This document shows positions 46,151 to 55,306 of a DNA stretch of 64,000 nucleotides, in pieces. The stretch is taken from positions 214,703 to 278,702 of the forward strand of contig NZ_BNBY01000001.1 of assembly GCF_014656195.1 (NCBI RefSeq). The letters are read 5' to 3'. Below the pieces are notes generated by a model. It was not told where the DNA came from. It did not search any database and saw only the letters and a list, made by a program, of their open reading frames with translations. Source of the DNA: Kitasatospora xanthocidica. GTDB taxonomy: Bacteria > Actinomycetota > Actinomycetes > Streptomycetales > Streptomycetaceae. A program made the translations under genes and the position numbers. The first letter of the stretch is position 1. The number at the start of each line of letters is the position of its first letter.

Positions 46151-47749
46151 TCACCGCCGCCGCTTGGACGTCCCGAACAGGCTGCGCGAGATCTCCTGCC
46201 CGAGCTGCCGCCCGGCCGAGCGCGCGAAGGACTTCACCGTCGGATTGCTCAGCAGCGACCCGAGCAGCCCGCCCACCCCCTCCTTCCGCTCCTCCCGCGA
46301 CCCCCGCCGCTCCGAGGACGACTCCGGCGCCGGCTCCTGGCCCGGCTGATCGGCGCACTGATCGGCGGCCCCCGTCGGCGCCGCCTCCGGCCGGGGCGCC
46401 CGCGCCGCCAGCTTCTCGTACGCCGACTCCCGGTCGACCGCGTCCCGGTAGCGCGCCGTCAGCGGCGAGGCGTCCACGGCCGCCTGCAGCGCCCCGGCCT
46501 CGATCGGCCCCATCAGCGACTGCGGCGCCCGCAGCCTGGTCGCCGCGACGGGCGTCGGCGCGCCCTTCTCGGACAGCACCGTCACCACCGCCTCGCCGGT
46601 GCCGAGCGAGGTCAGCACCTCGCCGAGGTCGTAGGAGGAGCGCGGGAAGGTCGAGACGGTGGCCTTGAGCGCCTTGGCGTCGTCCGGGGTGAAGGCGCGC
46701 AGCGCGTGCTGCACCCGGTTGCCCAGCTGCGCCAGCACGTCGGACGGGACGTCCCGCGGGGTCTGGGTCACGAAGAAGATGCCGATGCCCTTGGACCGGA
46801 TCAGCCGCACGGTCTGGGTGATCGCCTCCAGGAAGGCCTTGGAGGCGCCCTTGAACAGCAGGTGCGCCTCGTCGAAGAAGAACACCAGCTTGGGCCGGTC
46901 GAGGTCGCCGACCTCGGGCAGCTCCTGGTAGAGGTCGGCGAGCAGCCACATCAGGAAGGTGGAGAACAGCCGCGGCCGGTCCTGCACCGCGGGCAGTTCC
47001 AGCACCGAAACCACGCCCCGGCCCTCCGGCGTGGTCCGCAGCAGCTCGGCGGTGTCGAACTCGGGCTCGCCGAAGAACGCCCCGGCGCCCTCGTTCTCCA
47101 GCACCGTGAGCGCGCGCAGGATCACCCCGGCGGTGGCCGCCGAGAGGCCGCCGATGAGCTTCAGCTCCTCCTTGCCCTCGGGCGAGGCGAGGAAGGCGAT
47201 CACCGCGGTCAGGTCCTTGAGGTCGTAGAGCTCCAGGCCCTTGCTGTCGGCGTAGTGGAAGACCAGGCTGAGCGAGGACTCCTGGGTCTCGTTCAGGTCG
47301 AGCACCTTGGCCAGCAGCAGCGGGCCGAAGCTGGTGACGGTGGCCCGGACCGGGATGCCCGCGCCGAGCCCGCCGAGCGAGTAGAACTCGGCGGGGCAGC
47401 CCTGCGCCGTCCACTGCTGCCCGACCTCGGCGGCCCGGGCGCTGGTGCGCTCGCTCGGCGTGCCGGGCGCGGAGACGCCGGAGACGTCCCCCTTGACGTC
47501 GGCCAGGAACACCGGCACGCCCTGTCCGGAGAGCTGCTCGGCGATCAGCTGGAGGGTCTTGGTCTTGCCGGTGCCGGTGGCCCCGGCGACCAGCCCGTGC
47601 CGGTTGAGCACGCCCAGCGGGATGCGCACCGGTGCGTCCGGGTAGGCGGTGCCGTCCAGCAGCACCGCGCCGAGGTCGAGGGCGGGCCCGGTGAAGGCGT
47701 ACCCGTCGGCGATCTCCCGGACGGCCTGCGGGGTGGGGACGGAGGACAT
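46151..47749 (-). CDS. HerA-like ATPase (DUF853 family)
   Basis: 532 residues. P-loop ATPase of the FtsK/HerA superfamily: Walker A GLVAGATGTGKTKT, Walker B KLVFFFDEAHLLF, sensor IFFVTQTPRDVP. A hydrophilic Glu/Pro/Ser spacer separates a C-terminal basic tail (SNPTVKSFARSAGRQLGQEISRSLFGTSKRRR). Members are presumed DNA-translocating enzymes linked to end processing, but those of the DUF853 type lack a known partner nuclease; none is adjacent. ATG 47749 is chosen over the in-frame ATG 47788 for its spacing. Confidence 0.9.
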   Translation of the reverse strand: MSSVPTPQAVREIADGYAFTGPALDLGAVLLDGTAYPDAPVRIPLGVLNRHGLVAGATGTGKTKTLQLIAEQLSGQGVPVFLADVKGDVSGVSAPGTPSERTSARAAEVGQQWTAQGCPAEFYSLGGLGAGIPVRATVTSFGPLLLAKVLDLNETQESSLSLVFHYADSKGLELYDLKDLTAVIAFLASPEGKEELKLIGGLSAATAGVILRALTVLENEGAGAFFGEPEFDTAELLRTTPEGRGVVSVLELPAVQDRPRLFSTFLMWLLADLYQELPEVGDLDRPKLVFFFDEAHLLFKGASKAFLEAITQTVRLIRSKGIGIFFVTQTPRDVPSDVLAQLGNRVQHALRAFTPDDAKALKATVSTFPRSSYDLGEVLTSLGTGEAVVTVLSEKGAPTPVAATRLRAPQSLMGPIEAGALQAAVDASPLTARYRDAVDRESAYEKLAARAPRPEAAPTGAADQCADQPGQEPAPESSSERRGSREERKEGVGGLLGSLLSNPTVKSFARSAGRQLGQEISRSLFGTSKRRR

Positions 47750-47953
47750 TCGGTGCACACTCCTGGGCGGATCGGAACGCGTCGACACGCGTCGGCATCG
47801 GGACCGACCGGGACCGGAACCCGGTCACCACTGGGCGATGTTCGCGACATTTCCCATCAAACAACCGCATTCGTCCATCCGCAGTTCACACCGGCGCGCG
47901 TGGCGGCGCCGCGGCTGCTGCGCCATTCGCCGCCCAAACGGTAGGCTTTCCGT

Positions 47954-48250
47954 GTGATCTTCAAGCGCATCGGCAATGGGCGGCCGTACCCGGATCACGG
48001 CCGGACGAGCACCCGACAGTGGGCTGACGTCGCCCCGCGTCCGGTGCGGCTCGACCAGCTGGTGACCACCAAGGGCCAACTCGACCTCGAAACCCTGCTG
48101 GCCGAGGACTCGACCTTCTACGGGGACCTCTTCGCCCACGTGGTGAAGTGGCACGGCGACCTCTACCTGGAGGACGGGCTGCACCGGGCCGTACGGGCCG
48201 CGCTGCAGCAGCGCCAGGTGCTGCACGCCCGTGTCCTCGAAATGGAGTGA
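47954..48250 (+). CDS. VapB-like small conserved protein
   Basis: 98 residues, of the small family annotated in Streptomyces as VapB-type antitoxin upstream of LytR_C proteins: PRPVRLDQLVTTKGQLDLETLLAEDSTFYGDLFAHVVKWHGDLYLEDGLHRAVRAALQQRQVLHARVLEM. No PIN toxin is next to it, so an antitoxin role is doubtful. GTG 47954 lies 6 bases after TAGGCT (47942-47947); the mRNA is likely leaderless. Confidence 0.8.
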   Translation: MIFKRIGNGRPYPDHGRTSTRQWADVAPRPVRLDQLVTTKGQLDLETLLAEDSTFYGDLFAHVVKWHGDLYLEDGLHRAVRAALQQRQVLHARVLEME

Positions 48251-48517
48251 CGGGCCGCCGGCACCGGGTTCGTCGCACCGACCACAGGCTTCCGGACCGC
48301 CCCCTCGCCACCCGGCGGAGGGCGGTCCGCGCGTACCCCGGTACCCCCTTTCGGGTACCGGGGTACTCCAGATGATGATCGTTTAGTACCTTCACCGCTG
48401 TACGGCACTACGCTGCTGACTACGGCCGCGACCAGGGGATCCGCCCGCACCGGGGGATGCCCCTACCCGGCCGACCCGTCATCCCGACCCCGCCCCGGTA
48501 CGAGGGGGAGACAAACC

Positions 48518-49216
48518 ATGAGCATGTTGACTCCCCAAGGCCTCAAGGGGAAGCAGTACCGCGTCACCGGCAACTCCTACCCGAGGCTGGGCCGCCCCCC
48601 GAAGAAGAGCCGCAAGGTGATCGCCGCCCTCGTCGGCCTGCTGACCCTGGCCCTGATCGCCCTCGGCGGCGTGCAGCTGTACGACATCTTCACGGGCCGG
48701 AACAAGGGCTCCTCCGCCCAGGCCTGCGCGACCCCGTCCGGCAAGCCGCTGGCCGCCCCGACACCGGGCGCCACCCCGGGCGCGCCGGGAGCCCCCGCCG
48801 CCTCCGGCGCGCCCGCCGCCGCCCAGGGCGACCCGCACGCCGTCCCGCAGCCCGCCACGGTCACCGTGAACATCTACAACGCCACCACCAAGGCCGGCCT
48901 GGCCGGGCGGACGGCCGAGGAGTTCAAGAAGCGCGGCTTCACCATCGGCAAGGTCGGCAACGCCCCGGCCGAGCTGGACAAGAAGGTGCCCGGCACCGCC
49001 CAGGTGATCGCCGGCCCGACCGGCGCCGGGGCCGGCACCCTGGTCGGCTCGCAGATCGCCGGGGCCACCGTCACCGCCGACGCCCGCACCGACACCAGCG
49101 TGGACTTCGTGATCGGCGACAGCTACAACGCCCTGCTGGACGAGACCCAGGCGGCCGCCGCCCTCGCCCTGGCCACCAAGCCCTCCCCCACCCCGACCGC
49201 CACCGGCAGCTGCTGA
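48518..49216 (+). CDS. LytR_C-domain membrane protein
   Basis: 232 residues. A short cytoplasmic N-terminus, one membrane helix (VIAALVGLLTLALIALGGVQLYDIF, about 34-58), a Pro/Ala linker and an extracytoplasmic LytR_C domain (VTVNIYNATTKAGLAGRTAEEFKKRGFTIGKVGNAP). Such stand-alone LytR_C proteins are common in actinobacteria and presumably act in cell-envelope assembly. ATG 48518 has GAGGGGGAG upstream; the transcript ends at the hairpin shared with upp. Confidence 0.88.
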   Translation: MSMLTPQGLKGKQYRVTGNSYPRLGRPPKKSRKVIAALVGLLTLALIALGGVQLYDIFTGRNKGSSAQACATPSGKPLAAPTPGATPGAPGAPAASGAPAAAQGDPHAVPQPATVTVNIYNATTKAGLAGRTAEEFKKRGFTIGKVGNAPAELDKKVPGTAQVIAGPTGAGAGTLVGSQIAGATVTADARTDTSVDFVIGDSYNALLDETQAAAALALATKPSPTPTATGSC

Positions 49217-49243
49217 CGCCCGGTACGGAACGGACACGGAACC

Positions 49244-49288
49244 AACGACGAGGGCCCTCCGGCGCGCTGCCGGAGGGCCCTCGTCGTT
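49244..49288. terminator. Bidirectional terminator between LytR_C gene and upp
   Basis: Perfect 20-bp arms (49244-49263 and 49269-49288) around the loop GCGCT, starting AACGACG and ending CGTCGTT, with T residues on both exits. Confidence 0.93.
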
Positions 49289-49303
49289 CTCTGCGGCCGG
49301 GAC

Positions 49304-49939
49304 TCAGCCCGCGGTGCCGTACAGCCGGTCGCCCGCGTCGCCGAGGCCCGGGACGATGTAGCCGTTCTCGTTGAGCCGCTCGTCCAGGGCGGCGGTGACC
49401 ACGGTGACCGGCAGGTCCGCCAGCTCCCGCTTCATCACCTCGACGCCCTCGGGGGCGGCCAGCAGCACCACGGCGGTGACGTCGGTGGCGCCGCGCTCGA
49501 TCAGCATCTTGATCGCGGCGACCAGGGTGCCGCCGGTGGCCAGCATCGGGTCGAGCACGTAGACCTGGCGGCCGGAGAGGTCGTCCGGCATCCGGGTCGC
49601 GTAGGTGGAGGCCTCCAGGGTCTCCTCGTTGCGGACCATGCCGAGGAAGCCCACCTCGGCGGTCGGCAGCAGCCGGGTCATGCCGTCCAGCATGCCGAGA
49701 CCGGCCCGCAGGATCGGCACCACCAGCGGGCGCGGGTAGCTGAGCCGGGTACCGAGCGTGACCGCCACGGGCGTGGTGATCTCCACCTCGTCGGTGCGGA
49801 CGTCCCGGGTGGCCTCGTAGGCGAGGAGGGTCACCAGCTCGTCGGTCAGGCGACGGAAGGTCGGCGAGTCGGTGCGCTCGTCGCGCAGGGTGGAGAGCTT
49901 GTGGGCCACCAGGGGGTGGTCGACGACGTGGAGACGCAT
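49304..49939 (-). CDS. upp: Uracil phosphoribosyltransferase
   Basis: 211 residues, pyrimidine salvage: uracil + PRPP to UMP. The conserved stretch [14 protein letters not shown], the PRPP loop [21 protein letters not shown] and the C-terminal uracil-binding [17 protein letters not shown] are all present. ATG 49939. Confidence 0.96.
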   Translation of the reverse strand: MRLHVVDHPLVAHKLSTLRDERTDSPTFRRLTDELVTLLAYEATRDVRTDEVEITTPVAVTLGTRLSYPRPLVVPILRAGLGMLDGMTRLLPTAEVGFLGMVRNEETLEASTYATRMPDDLSGRQVYVLDPMLATGGTLVAAIKMLIERGATDVTAVVLLAAPEGVEVMKRELADLPVTVVTAALDERLNENGYIVPGLGDAGDRLYGTAG

Positions 49940-50090
49940 GTACCGAGGTTAGCCCGGGTCTGGACGCCTGTACGACACGCCGGGCCCGATCCGGCCGCCG
50001 GACCGGGTGACTTCCCGGTGACACGCCGTGACCTGGGGTGAATGTCCGGACGGATGCGTCTCCTGTGGTATCAACCGGGCCGTTCTGGGA

Positions 50091-50327
50091 ATGTCACGTC
50101 TTATGACGAGCAACCCGAAGGCCGGGGGCGGCTCGGCGGACGAGCCCGTCGTCGGCGCGGGCCCGCCGGGCGACCCTCCGGAGTCCGAGGCGGAGCGCCG
50201 CAGGCGGCGGGCCGTCTTCCTGCGCGAGCTCACCGAGGCACGCGAACTGCGGGAGCGGGTCCAGCCCCGGCGGACCAAGGAACGGCGGATGCGCGAGGCG
50301 ATGCGGATGCGAACCTTCCGGATCTGA
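50091..50327 (+). CDS. Small basic hypothetical protein
   Basis: 78 residues from ATG 50091 (or 74 from ATG 50103). Acidic/Gly-rich first half (MTSNPKAGGGSADEPVV), then a charged helix ERRRRRAVFLRELTEARELRERVQPRRTKERRMREAMRMRTFRI. It is similar in layout to small conserved Streptomyces proteins found before tadA. No function is recognised. Confidence 0.65.
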   Translation: MSRLMTSNPKAGGGSADEPVVGAGPPGDPPESEAERRRRRAVFLRELTEARELRERVQPRRTKERRMREAMRMRTFRI

Positions 50328-50663
50328 CGGGCCTCCGACGGGCTTCCGACCGGCCTCCGCCGGAGGCTCCGGCGGGACCTCCGACAGGGCCTCCGCCGTG
50401 GGCCCCGGCGGCCCCGGCGGGCGTTCGGAGCAAATTTCGACCGGCTTCGGACCGTCCCGTCCCGGCTCCGCCCTCCGCCGCCCGGCCCTTCCGACACGAC
50501 CTGCAAAGACGCGCTGCAGAACACCCCCCGCGCGGGCCGGCTTTCTGTCACGATTCCGATGGGACGGTCCGAACGGCGGACCGCCTCTGGCGCGGGGGCG
50601 GCCAGATTTCCGCGTTGCCCGAGCGCGCCGACGCCGAGACCGATCATCTTGGGAGTGTCCCTG
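50328..50663. other. Intergenic region before the tadA operon
   Basis: 336 bp. The first 90 bp are GGGCCTCCGAC-type repeats of about 12-14 bp starting directly after the stop codon, including an inverted CCTCCGCCGGAGG. The remainder has no gene I can support; the promoter of the following pair lies here. Confidence 0.5.
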
Positions 50664-51200
50664 GTGGCGTACTTCGCTGCAGTGCTTGCTCGCACCGAGG
50701 ACGGGTGGGATGTGAGCGAGACGGAACTCGACAACGTCGAAACCCTGGCCGATCTGGCCGATCTGGCCCGCGGCTCGTCGCAGGACGACGACAGCGTCCT
50801 GATCTTCATCGAACAGGAGGACTCCTGGTTCGCCATCGTCCGCGTGGACGGCGAGGACGACCCCAGGATCTTCGTGTCGGACGGCGCCGCCGCCGCCCGC
50901 AGCTCCTACGGCTCCGTCCTCACCGACGAGCTGGTCGACCAGGCCGGCGAGAGCGAGTTCGGCGACCTGGACCACCTGCTGGACGAAGAGGCGCAGGCCC
51001 AGGACCAGGAGGACGAGGACGCCGAGCCGCACGGCGGCGTCCCGGTCGGCCCGCTCGGCGACTCCCACCTGCTCACCGAGTTCGGCCTGGCCTCCGACGC
51101 GCTGCTCGGGCTGAGCGGCGAGGGCGCGGTGCCGGGCGACGCCCTGGAGGAGATCGCCGAGGCCCTGGGCTGCGGCGAGGTCCTGGAGGCCGTCCGGTAG
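50664..51200 (+). CDS. tRNA adenosine deaminase-associated protein
   Basis: 178 residues, acidic, of the actinobacterial family that is always next to tadA: YFAAVLARTEDGWDVSETELDNVETLADLADLAR and SVLIFIEQEDSWFAIVRVDGEDDPRIFVSDG. GTG 50664 has GGGAG 8 bp upstream; GTG 50655 is in frame. It is followed by tadA after 26 bp. It may assist the deaminase, but nothing is known. Confidence 0.88.
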   Translation: MAYFAAVLARTEDGWDVSETELDNVETLADLADLARGSSQDDDSVLIFIEQEDSWFAIVRVDGEDDPRIFVSDGAAAARSSYGSVLTDELVDQAGESEFGDLDHLLDEEAQAQDQEDEDAEPHGGVPVGPLGDSHLLTEFGLASDALLGLSGEGAVPGDALEEIAEALGCGEVLEAVR

Positions 51201-51226
51201 TCGCCGGATGCCCGACACTGGATGCC

Positions 51227-51754
51227 ATGCAGCCCGCATCCACCGCGCAGACCGTCCCGTACGTCCCCCCGCTGCCCGCCCCCGTCCGCCCCGACCCGGT
51301 CCGCGACCGCTGGGCGGCGCCGATGCGCCTCGCCATGGCCGAGGCCGCCCTGGCGCCGGCCACCGGGGACGTCCCGGTCGGGGCGCTCGTCCTGGGCCCT
51401 GACGGCGAGGTGATCGGGCGCGGCCACAACGAGCGCGAGGCGGTCGGCGACCCGACCGCGCACGCCGAGGTGGTCGCGATCCGGCAGGCGGCCGAGGCGG
51501 TCGGGGAATGGCGGCTGAGCGGCTGCACGCTGGTCGTCACCCTGGAGCCGTGCACGATGTGCGCCGGCGCCATCGTGCTCTCCAGGATCGACCGGGTGGT
51601 CTACGGCGCCCTCGACGAGAAGGCCGGCGCGGCCGGATCGCTCTTCGACGTGATGCGCGACCGCCGGCTCAACCATCGCCCCGAGGTGATCTGGGGCGTC
51701 CTCGCCGAGGAGTGCGGCGAGCAGTTGCGGGCCTTCTTCGACACCCACCGCTGA
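51227..51754 (+). CDS. tadA: tRNA-specific adenosine deaminase
   Basis: 175 residues. Zinc-dependent deaminase that converts the wobble adenosine of tRNA-Arg(ACG) to inosine. Catalytic motif HAEVVAIRQA and zinc ligands PCTMC are present, and GHNEREAVGDPTAHAE is typical. The N-terminal ~25 residues (QPASTAQTVPYVPPLPAPVRPDP) are not conserved, so translation may start later. ATG 51227 has weak upstream pairing. The gene is followed by tRNA-Ser(CGA). Confidence 0.93.
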   Translation: MQPASTAQTVPYVPPLPAPVRPDPVRDRWAAPMRLAMAEAALAPATGDVPVGALVLGPDGEVIGRGHNEREAVGDPTAHAEVVAIRQAAEAVGEWRLSGCTLVVTLEPCTMCAGAIVLSRIDRVVYGALDEKAGAAGSLFDVMRDRRLNHRPEVIWGVLAEECGEQLRAFFDTHR

Positions 51755-51820
51755 CCCCTCGCCGGGCTCCCGCCGATACGGATTTCGTGACCGCGCCACC
51801 CGTCCGGTAGAGTTCCCCTC

Positions 51821-51910
51821 GGTAGCGTGTCCGAGCGGCCAAAGGAGCACGCCTCGAAAGCGTGTGTGGGGGCAACTCCACCGTGGGTTCGAATCCCACC
51901 GCTACCGCCA
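51821..51910 (+). tRNA. tRNA-Ser(CGA)
   Basis: Acceptor arms GGTAGCG and CGCTACC; anticodon loop CTCGAAA gives CGA at 51855-51857; long variable arm; T-loop GTTCGAATC; discriminator G and encoded CCA at 51908-51910. Confidence 0.95.
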
Positions 51911-51916
51911 GAAAGC

Positions 51917-51949
51917 CCGAGGGCCCGTCCGATCCGGACGGGCCCTCGG
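51917..51949 (+). terminator. Terminator after tRNA-Ser(CGA)
   Basis: Perfect 15-bp arms CCGAGGGCCCGTCCG and CGGACGGGCCCTCGG around ATC, followed by CGTTTCC. Confidence 0.9.
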
Positions 51950-52354
51950 CGTTTCCGCGCGACTACGGACGCGGAAAGGGCTCCGTACGCCGGGCCGATG
52001 ACCACCGGTGCCCGGCCCGTACGGAGCCTGGAGGGGGGAGCGGCTCGGGGGACTGACCGCTCCCCCGGCGGAGTCCCACAACCGGCACCGCGTCGGGGGG
52101 AAGCCGCGGCGACCGGTCCCACAGCGGGGAGCTCCGGATCCATGTACCGGGGATTCCTGCCAGATCCTCGGTACGTCGTCCATCCTGCCGCCCGGCCCTC
52201 GACCGGGCACCCGGAGAAAGGCCCCACTCGCGGGGACCTTCGTCCCCCCGGCCGAACGCGTCGCACACTTGATAGCCCGTCCGGGTGGATAAGCTGCCCC
52301 CTGCAGGCCGCTCGGGGACCGGGATGACGGCGGCCCACGGCTGGGAGGTCACCG
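51950..52354. other. Intergenic region
   Basis: 405 bp between the tRNA terminator and the small membrane protein gene. I see no gene with Streptomyces-like codon use; a possible promoter lies around 52270-52300 (TTGATAG...GATAAG), which would drive the following small gene. Confidence 0.4.
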
Positions 52355-52519
52355 ATGGCGCAGGCGAAGAAGATCGGCATGGTCCTCCTGCTCGTCTTCG
52401 TGCTCTACTCGATCATCACGTCGCCGGCCCGCTCCGCCCAGCTCGTCCAGCTGGGCTTCGAGGGGATCTCGAACGCGGCCAAGGCGGTCGGCACCTTCAT
52501 GACCGGGCTGATCAAGTAG
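52355..52519 (+). CDS. Small single-pass membrane protein (54 aa)
   Basis: ATG 52355 has GGGAGG 6 bases upstream. The 54-residue product starts MAQAKKIGM, has one strongly hydrophobic helix (VLLLVFVLYSIITSP), and then a second amphipathic stretch LVQLGFEGISNAAKAVGTFMTGLIK. Codon use is typical of the genome. It is too short for most gene finders but has every sign of a real gene; I do not know its function. Confidence 0.75.
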   Translation: MAQAKKIGMVLLLVFVLYSIITSPARSAQLVQLGFEGISNAAKAVGTFMTGLIK

Positions 52520-52625
52520 CCGGCCGGGCCGCCCGCGCCCGGGTGGCGGACGGCCGTCCACCCGCCCGGCCGCACCGGCTACGGTGGGCGGGACCCTCCA
52601 CCCCCGTCCGCGAGGAGCGGCAATC

Positions 52626-52919
52626 GTGATCCGGCACCTGGTCCTGTTCAAGCTCAACGAAGGCGTCAGCAAGGACGACGAGCGCGCGCTCGCCGGCGCC
52701 AAGGCGTTCGCCGAGCTCGGTTCGGTCATCCCCGAGCTGCGCGAGTGGGAGTGCGGCTGGAACACCACCGAGCGGGACATCGCGTACGACTACGCGATCA
52801 ACAGCCTGGTCGAGGACCGCGAGGCCCTGCAGGCCTACCTGACCCACCCGGCCCATCAGGCCGCGGCGGGCCAGTGGCGCGAGTTCGCCACCTGGGTGAT
52901 CGCCGACGTCGAGGTCTGA
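52626..52919 (+). CDS. Dabb-family (stress-responsive A/B barrel) protein
   Basis: 97 residues, a single ferredoxin-like Dabb domain: IRHLVLFKLNEGVSKDDERALAGAKAFAELGSVIPELREWECGWN and YDYAINSLVEDREALQAYLTHPAHQAA. Start GTG 52626 with GAGGAG about 9 bp upstream. Its neighbour is a stress-type sigma factor gene, which fits the name of the family. Confidence 0.92.
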   Translation: MIRHLVLFKLNEGVSKDDERALAGAKAFAELGSVIPELREWECGWNTTERDIAYDYAINSLVEDREALQAYLTHPAHQAAAGQWREFATWVIADVEV

Positions 52920-53221
52920 CCCGCCGTCCGACCCCCATCCCGTCCAGGGGCCGCGCGCGGCCCTTCCCCCGGACGGCCCGCGGCGCCCCGTCCGAATCCC
53001 GGACGGGGCGCCGTGCTCCGTCCCGGAACGATCCCCGCCGCGCCCCGCCGTCGGACCCGGTGAAGGCCGGGCACCCCACCAACACACCTCCACCGGGTGC
53101 TTGCCCGACCAGCGCCCGCCTTGTGATGCTATGACCGGTTTTGCCGGACATCGCGAGGTGGTGAATCAGCCGCGACACCCGATCCGCAGGGCCCGCCGTT
53201 GTCAACTTTGGGAGGGGTGAC
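52920..53221. other. Intergenic region upstream of the first SigB-type sigma factor
   Basis: 302 bp; the first half is GC-rich with inverted GGACGGGGCGCC-type stretches. Around 53115-53165 the sequence becomes less GC-rich (TTGTGATGCTATGACCGGTTTTGCC), a plausible promoter for the sigma gene. No gene seen. Confidence 0.45.
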
Positions 53222-54067
53222 GTGTCCGTGGACGAAGTGCTGGCTGCGATCATCAGCCCGGCCGGCGAACTCCGCCCGGACGGGCTGCGCGGCCCCGGTG
53301 GCAGGCCCGTCGTGGACGTCCGGACGCTGACCCGGGTGCTGTTCGAGCGGCTCGCCGAGCTGCCCGCCGACGCCCCCGAACGGGAACGGGTCCGGGCCGC
53401 CCTGATCGAGGTGAACATCCCACTGGTCCGCTACGCGGCCACCCGCTTCCGCAGCCGCAGCGAGCCGATGGAGGACGTCGTCCAGGTCGGCACCATCGGC
53501 CTGATCAACGCGATCGACCGCTTCGACCCCACCCGCGGCGTCCAGTTCCCCACCTACGCGCTGCCGACCATCCTGGGCGAGATCAAGCGCTACTTCCGGG
53601 ACAACGTCCGCACCATGCACGTCCCGCGACGGCTCCAGGAGCTGTGGGTCCAGGTCAGCGGCGCCATGGAGGAGCTGACGGTGCTGCACGGGCGGGCGCC
53701 CAAGGTGCCCGAGATCGCCGCCAGCCTGCGGATCCCCGAGGAGGACGTCCGGGCCTGCCTGGACGCCGGGCGGGCCTACAACGCGGCCTCCCTGGAGGCC
53801 GCGCAGGAGCACGAGGGCGGGCTCGCCCTGCTCGACCGGCTCGGCTACGAGGACTCCGCGCTGGCCGAGGTCGAGCACCGCGACATGGTCCGCCACCTGC
53901 TGGTCCAGCTCCCCGAGCGGGAGCGCCGGATCGTGATGCTGCGGTTCTTCGCCAACCTCACCCAGTCCCAGATCAGCACCGAGCTGGGGATGTCCCAGAT
54001 GCACGTCTCGCGGCTGCTGTCCCGGATCCTGACCCGGCTTCGGACCGGCAACTCATGGGAAGAGTGA
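53222..54067 (+). CDS. SigB/SigF-family RNA polymerase sigma factor (first of tandem pair)
   Basis: 281 residues, group 3 sigma factor. Region 2: [61 protein letters not shown]; region 3 and region 4: [44 protein letters not shown] 53222 has GGGAGGGG upstream. In Streptomyces, members of this family control sporulation and stress. It lies next to a second, similar sigma factor, an arrangement like sigN/sigF of S. coelicolor as I recall it. No anti-sigma gene is adjacent. Confidence 0.92.
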   Translation: MSVDEVLAAIISPAGELRPDGLRGPGGRPVVDVRTLTRVLFERLAELPADAPERERVRAALIEVNIPLVRYAATRFRSRSEPMEDVVQVGTIGLINAIDRFDPTRGVQFPTYALPTILGEIKRYFRDNVRTMHVPRRLQELWVQVSGAMEELTVLHGRAPKVPEIAASLRIPEEDVRACLDAGRAYNAASLEAAQEHEGGLALLDRLGYEDSALAEVEHRDMVRHLLVQLPERERRIVMLRFFANLTQSQISTELGMSQMHVSRLLSRILTRLRTGNSWEE

Positions 54068-54210
54068 GATTGCAGCGCGTTACCCCCACGTGACATCTTG
54101 CGACGTTCGGGTTTGCCGTGCACCGTGTTCCGGTATGGAGGGGGAGGGCCCCGCCGGGAACCTCGGCGCGACGGTCCCCGTTCAACTGTCAGTCACGAGG
54201 GGGTGGGTGC

Positions 54211-55185
54211 ATGTCCGGAGAGCTGGGCACTGCGGAGATCCACGCTGGTCAGGCCCGCGGCACGGCCGTCGCCGAGGCCCTGGTCCCGCGGCAGCGGGTC
54301 GAGTCGGTCGAACCGCCCGGCCCCGAGGCGGCACCCGGGACGCCCCCCGACACCGCGTCCGGGCCGACCGGGCCGGCCACCTCCGGGCCGTCCGCCTCCG
54401 GGCCGTCCGGGTCGTCCGCCTCCGGACTGGACACCCGGACGCTCTCCCGCTCGCTGTTCCTGCGGCTGGCCGCCCTGGAGCCCGGCAGCGAGGAGCACAC
54501 CTACGTCCGCGACACCCTGATCGAGCTCAACCTGCCGCTGGTCCGGTACGCCTCCGCGCGCTTCCGCAGCCGCAACGAGCCGATGGAGGACATCGTCCAG
54601 GTCGGCACCATCGGCCTGATCAAGGCGATCGACCGCTTCGACCCCGAGCGGGGGGTGGAGTTCCCCACCTTCGCGATGCCCACCGTGGTCGGCGAGATCA
54701 AGCGCTTCTTCCGGGACACCAGCTGGTCGGTCCGGGTGCCCCGGCGGCTCCAGGAGCTGCGGCTGGCCCTCACCAAGGCCGGTGACGAGCTGTCCCAGCG
54801 TCTCGACCGCTCCCCCACCGTCGCCGAGCTGGCCACCTGCCTGGGCGTCAGCGAGGAGGACGTGGTCGAGGGCCTCGCGGTCGGCAACGCGTACACCGCC
54901 AGCTCGCTCGACTCCGGCTCCGGCGAGGAGGACAGCGACGGGCCGCTGGCCGACCGGCTCGGCTACGAGGACCTCGCGCTGGAGGGCGTCGAGTACCGGG
55001 AGTCGCTCAAGCCGCTGCTGGCCAAGCTGCCGCCCCGCGAGCGCCGGATCATCATGCTGCGGTTCTTCGGCAACCTCACCCAGTCGCAGATCGGCGAGGA
55101 GATCGGGATCTCGCAGATGCACGTCTCCCGGCTGCTCACCCGGACGCTCACCCAGCTCCGCGAGGGCCTGATCAGCGAGGGCTGA
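54211..55185 (+). CDS. SigB/SigF-family RNA polymerase sigma factor (second of tandem pair)
   Basis: 324 residues; about 55% identical by eye to the preceding sigma factor in regions 2-4 ([61 protein letters not shown]). It differs by a Ser/Gly/Pro-rich N-terminal extension ([22 protein letters not shown]) of roughly 75 residues. ATG 54211. It probably has its own promoter in the 143-bp gap. The two genes look like an old duplication with divergent control. Confidence 0.92.
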   Translation: MSGELGTAEIHAGQARGTAVAEALVPRQRVESVEPPGPEAAPGTPPDTASGPTGPATSGPSASGPSGSSASGLDTRTLSRSLFLRLAALEPGSEEHTYVRDTLIELNLPLVRYASARFRSRNEPMEDIVQVGTIGLIKAIDRFDPERGVEFPTFAMPTVVGEIKRFFRDTSWSVRVPRRLQELRLALTKAGDELSQRLDRSPTVAELATCLGVSEEDVVEGLAVGNAYTASSLDSGSGEEDSDGPLADRLGYEDLALEGVEYRESLKPLLAKLPPRERRIIMLRFFGNLTQSQIGEEIGISQMHVSRLLTRTLTQLREGLISEG

Positions 55186-55275
55186 GCCGCCACCGCACCG
55201 GCCACTACCGCGTCAGTCACCCCACCGGCCGCCACCGCGTCAGTCGCCGCACCGGCCGCCACCGGCCGGTGCGGC
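55186..55275. repeat. Imperfect ~30-bp repeats after the sigma factor gene
   Basis: Following the stop codon, ACCGCGTCAGTC(A/G)CC(C/G)CACCGGCC(G/A)CCACC recurs about three times up to 55275. Confidence 0.6.
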
Positions 55276-55306
55276 CGCCCGCGCCGGGTCCGCGGCCGGC
55301 GGGGCG

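Noticed and set aside
47954..48250. Complete VapBC toxin-antitoxin pair
   Set aside because: No PIN-domain toxin gene is adjacent; the next gene is a LytR_C membrane protein.
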